The notes below the pieces were generated by a model that saw only the letters and a program-made list of their open reading frames with translations, was not told where the DNA came from and did no database searches. A stretch of DNA of 64,000 nucleotides, taken from positions 1-64,000 of the forward strand of contig NZ_QWDE01000002.1 of assembly GCF_003432065.1 (NCBI RefSeq). Direction: 5' to 3'. The stretch's first letter is position 1; each line of letters starts with the position of its first letter. Below, in pieces: positions 61,408 to 64,000 of this stretch. The position numbers and the translations under genes are program-made. This DNA comes from Mucilaginibacter terrenus (GTDB taxonomy: Bacteria > Bacteroidota > Bacteroidia > Sphingobacteriales > Sphingobacteriaceae).

Positions 61408-61863
61408 ATGTTAGGAAAATTGAATCACACACAGATCGAGCGCCTGCTGAACGAGCAGGTGGTCGGCCGTATCGCCTGCCAGAGACAGGGCGAGCTCTAC
61501 CTGGTACCCATTAACTATGTGTACCGTGACGGGTGTATTTACGCACATTCCGGTGAGGGCAAGAAGATCCGCATGATGCGGGAAAACCCTAAAGTCTGCT
61601 TTGCGGTGGATGACATCCGGAGTGTGTTCAACTGGCAAAGCGTGGTAGCTCAGGGCACATTTGAGGAGATCACCGATATAGAAGAAAAACAGCAGGCGCT
61701 GCAGGGCATCATCCACCGGATCATGCCGCTGGTCACGAAGCCGGAGGGGCATCCCTCACACGGTATTACCGAAAAGGAAAGCGATGTGGGTACCAACGTT
61801 GAGTTGGTTATTTACCGGATTCGGTTGGGCGAAACCAGCGGGCGGTTTGAAAGTGCTGAGTAG
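61408..61863 (+). CDS. Pyridoxamine 5'-phosphate oxidase-like (flavin-binding) protein
   Basis: The 151-residue protein fits the split-barrel FMN-binding PNPOx-like family: LNHTQIERLLNEQVVGRIACQRQG, YLVPINYVYRDGCIYAHSGEGKKIRMMRENPKVCFAVDDI and SVVAQGTFEEI. These small proteins bind FMN, F420 or haem and often act in stress responses; the nitroimidazole-resistance (Nim) proteins belong to the same fold. The substrate is unknown. ATG 61408 is preferred over an upstream TTG at 61363. It lies in the block of stress-type genes after the element. Confidence 0.85.
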   Translation: MLGKLNHTQIERLLNEQVVGRIACQRQGELYLVPINYVYRDGCIYAHSGEGKKIRMMRENPKVCFAVDDIRSVFNWQSVVAQGTFEEITDIEEKQQALQGIIHRIMPLVTKPEGHPSHGITEKESDVGTNVELVIYRIRLGETSGRFESAE

Positions 61864-62063
61864 CCGCGTCCGTTATTTTTTCCGGACCTGCGCCATCAAT
61901 GCCGGCATATGTACGGCGGCGCAGGCCGTGACGAGGGCTTGGAGCCCTGCCAAAGCAAGGGTTCATTAGTTTTAAAGTGGATACAGCCTTTTTAAAATTT
62001 AGCGCCGGTCAGTTGCTGGCTGAACTGTTCGTGCAAGTACACTTATCATTTAAACAACACCAT

Positions 62064-62468
62064 ATGAGCCACGCACCCATTGACACCGAACTGGAAGCGG
62101 AGCTTCAGGAGGTTTATCTACAGGCCACCCTTTGGCTGCAGGACATTTCGTTCCTGGAAACGGAGACCCATTTTTTCCGTTCGCTGATAGACCGCTACGA
62201 GCTCGCTGCCGCTAACGGCCAGCCCCGCCCGTTTGAGGAACTGGTCAGTACGCAGCAGGAACGGCTGCAAACGCTTAAAGCGAAGATCCCAGAATTCCTG
62301 GCTTTTGTCGAACCTTACCTGGGAGACCTCAAAAAGCCCATGCACCTGGACTTCCTGAACCGTTATAATATGCTGCAAAAAGAACTGAGCGGCTTGTTCG
62401 CCGCCGTCAGGGCAACAAAGAAGGAGCTCTTCGACTATACCGAGCGCCTGCTACCGACCAGTAAATGA
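62064..62468 (+). CDS. Small helical hypothetical protein, paralogue A
   Basis: The 134-residue protein is entirely helical and rich in Leu, Glu and aromatic residues (ELQEVYLQATLWLQDISFLETETHFF, LQTLKAKIPEFLAFVEPYL, KELFDYTERLLP), which suggests coiled coils. Related short proteins occur in Bacteroidota near Usp and PNPOx-like genes. ATG 62064 is chosen over 61977, since the extension is not helical. It resembles paralogue B at 62618, 150 bp downstream. Confidence 0.55.
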   Translation: MSHAPIDTELEAELQEVYLQATLWLQDISFLETETHFFRSLIDRYELAAANGQPRPFEELVSTQQERLQTLKAKIPEFLAFVEPYLGDLKKPMHLDFLNRYNMLQKELSGLFAAVRATKKELFDYTERLLPTSK

Positions 62469-62617
62469 CTAAATCGCCGTGGTAAATATCTGGGTAGGGC
62501 AGCAGTTGCAAATGCGCGAACAGCAGGTGACGCAGGCTTGTCCCCTAATGACGGTCGTCATCACCGCGGCTGCCGGCGATCATTTTTCCGACAAGGACTG
62601 CACCTTAATCTTGTAGC

Positions 62618-62998
62618 ATGAAAAAGACCAGTATCAAACATTTGACCTTTGCGCATCAGTCCACCCTGCGCAGCCTAGCGTTCTACCAGCTGGAAACCGG
62701 CTTTTTACAGGAACGGCTGGAAGAGGTAGCCAGCGACAATACCGCGCATGAAGTTGCAGTTCAGGTCGAGCATTTTCAAAACCAGTTGATTATCCATCGC
62801 AATCAGTTGGATCGGCTCCACCACCGCATCCGGGAAAACCTCGACCAGGTCGCTGCGGAATTAAAGCTTTCTGAAAATTTCATCCGGCAGGCGACGGTAG
62901 ATGCGGCCGATCAGATCGCAAAAGATTACGCGCAGGAAGAAAAACTATTTCAGGAAATGAGATTTGACTTCTACCGTTTTGCTGAGCAATGGATGTGA
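62618..62998 (+). CDS. Small helical hypothetical protein, paralogue B
   Basis: The 126-residue protein shares the layout of paralogue A: an N-terminal LRSLAFYQLETGFLQERLEEV like A's WLQDISFLETETHFFRSLI, then a central helix with heptad-type spacing (LIIHRNQLDRLHHRIRENL) and a C-terminal acidic helix. No motif or function is recognised. The common F-L/Q-x-x-E-T-x-F motif suggests a local duplication. Confidence 0.6.
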   Translation: MKKTSIKHLTFAHQSTLRSLAFYQLETGFLQERLEEVASDNTAHEVAVQVEHFQNQLIIHRNQLDRLHHRIRENLDQVAAELKLSENFIRQATVDAADQIAKDYAQEEKLFQEMRFDFYRFAEQWM

Positions 62999-63118
62999 TC
63001 ATTGAACCAGCCCTCTTTTGCAAAGCCTTAGAAGGCTATCCCGTTCGGCGGCTCTTTTGGGCGACACCTAAGCAATTGGGCTAGGCGCTGCCTGCAGACC
63101 ACACCAGGCTTAACTTTG

Positions 63119-63906
63119 ATGATTAACAGCACGCTTATGCCACTCACTGAAAACTTTGCCGCCTTTCTCGAGCAAACCGGTCAGATCGGCCGGTTCGCCG
63201 GCCGGTTCTTTTCGTCGGGGCTGAAACCGCGCTATGAGTTCCGTGAGCTCCTGGCGCAGTCTTTCATCATTGGCTACCAGTCGCTGCCCTTGGTAGGCCT
63301 GACCGGTTTTATCATGGGACTGGTGCTCACCATGCAGCTCCGGCCGAGCCTGGTAGAATACGGCGTCCAGTCACAATTGCCGGTAATGGTCGGCATTGCC
63401 ATCGTCCGTGAGATCGGCCCGGTCATTACGGCTCTTATCTTTGCCGGCAAGATCGCCAGCAGCATCGGCGCGGAACTCGGTTCGATGAAAGTCACCGAGC
63501 AGATCGATGCCATGGAGGTCAGCGGTACTAACCCCTTCAAATACCTGGTCGCTACCCGCATTCTCGCCAGTACGCTGATGCTGCCGATGCTGACGATATT
63601 GGGGGATCCGTCTCCCTTTTTGGCCCCTACATCGGCGTCAACATCCGGTCGGTGACAAGTTTCCGTTTGTTTTTTGACCAGGTTTTTAGGAGCTTGAGCT
63701 TCGGCGACATCTTACCGGCGTTGATCAAGACCTTTTTCTTTGGTTTCGCCGTCGGGCTGATCGGTTGTTACAAAGGTTATTTTTCTAGTAAGGGCACAAG
63801 GGGCGTAGGTCATTCGGCCAATTCGGCGGTGGTCCTTTCCTCTGTTATCATTTTTATCATTGATCTGCTGGCAGTCCAGTTTACCGACCTGATCGGCTTA
63901 AACTGA
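63119..63906 (+). pseudogene. mlaE: MlaE-type lipid ABC permease, frameshifted
   Basis: The first part (63119-63609) encodes an MlaE permease: LVGLTGFIMGLVLTMQLRPSL, the EQIDAMEVSGTNPFKYLVATRILASTLMLPMLTILGD signature. It then goes out of frame at about 63606-63612 and stops at 63655. The other frame continues the protein (SVSLFGPYIGVNIRSVTSFRLFF...GTRGVGHSANSAVVLSSVIIFIIDLLAVQF) to 63906. Restoring one base near GGGGATCC would give LGDSVSLFG, matching the family. So a single-base deletion, sequencing error or programmed shift is involved. The ATPase gene follows after 5 bp. Confidence 0.85.
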
Positions 63907-63911
63907 ACCGT

Positions 63912-64000
63912 ATGAGAGCCGCCGATCCCGTTATCGTTGTTGAACACGTCTATAAGCGTTTCGGCAGCAACGCCGTGCTGAAAGATTTCAGCCTGACGGT
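63912..64000 (+). CDS. ABC transporter ATPase (MlaF-like), first 29 codons only
   Basis: Reading from ATG 63912 gives MRAADPVIVVEHVYKRFGS and continues NAVLKDFSLTV to the window edge, the typical N-terminal strand, A-loop Tyr and leader of an ABC ATPase. The Walker A is beyond the window. Position directly after mlaE, 5 bp downstream, supports MlaF. Confidence 0.8.
   Translation, partial: MRAADPVIVVEHVYKRFGSNAVLKDFSLT

Overview
The window looks like a chromosomal segment from a Bacteroidota species of the Sphingobacteriaceae type (Mucilaginibacter/Pedobacter-like). Several promoters match the Bacteroidota -33/-7 form (TTTG or TTG, 18-20 bp, TAnnTTTG). There is a GH97 glycosidase, TolC/RND efflux, DUF6515 and GIN-domain proteins, and CTnDOT-like integrase features. 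No ribosomal RNA is present and no other source was consulted; all family names come from motif recognition.

Region 1 (1-24400) is mostly core chromosome: a NagB-like enzyme (partial), anmK, and a short trp operon (trpE-trpG-trpC, without trpD) preceded by a complete attenuator with a Trp-Trp leader peptide. Then come a RecD-like helicase, hflX, pepT, an outer-membrane barrel, a YjbR protein, an M14 peptidase plus rhomboid pair, a dipeptide epimerase, a GH97 enzyme, amt, dinB, a thiamine-pyrophosphokinase-like protein, a DUF6515 protein, a Cys-rich DUF326 protein, an RlmI-like methyltransferase and an Lrp/AsnC regulator.

Region 2 (24400-26000) has no protein genes. It holds two tandem, class II tRNA-like genes with very long variable arms, a GUC anticodon and compensatory acceptor-stem changes, followed by a tandem array of about 256-bp units built on palindromic interspersed repeats.

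Region 3 (26000-35160) is again chromosomal: a barrel protein, a CsbD-like protein, an S41 protease, small hypotheticals, and a xylose operon (xylB-xylA-SSS symporter) ending at tRNA-Asp.

Region 4 (35138-59456) is an integrated mobilizable element of 24.3 kb. It lies between a 27-bp exact direct repeat of the tRNA-Asp 3' end. It carries a tyrosine integrase, arm-type repeats at both ends, a candidate oriT, mobC, a relaxase with an overlapping reading frame, a zeta-toxin-like module and an excisionase-like HTH protein. Its cargo is a GntR/ABC transporter operon containing a permease fused to a catalytically dead M1 peptidase domain, a beta-propeller/PAP2 pair, and an RND efflux cluster with its own two-component system.

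Region 5 (59457-64000) lies beyond the right attachment site. It carries small stress-type genes (universal stress protein, PNPOx-like protein, two related helical proteins) mixed with decayed genes: a membrane protein with two nonsense codons, a frameshifted mlaE, and the first codons of its ATPase.
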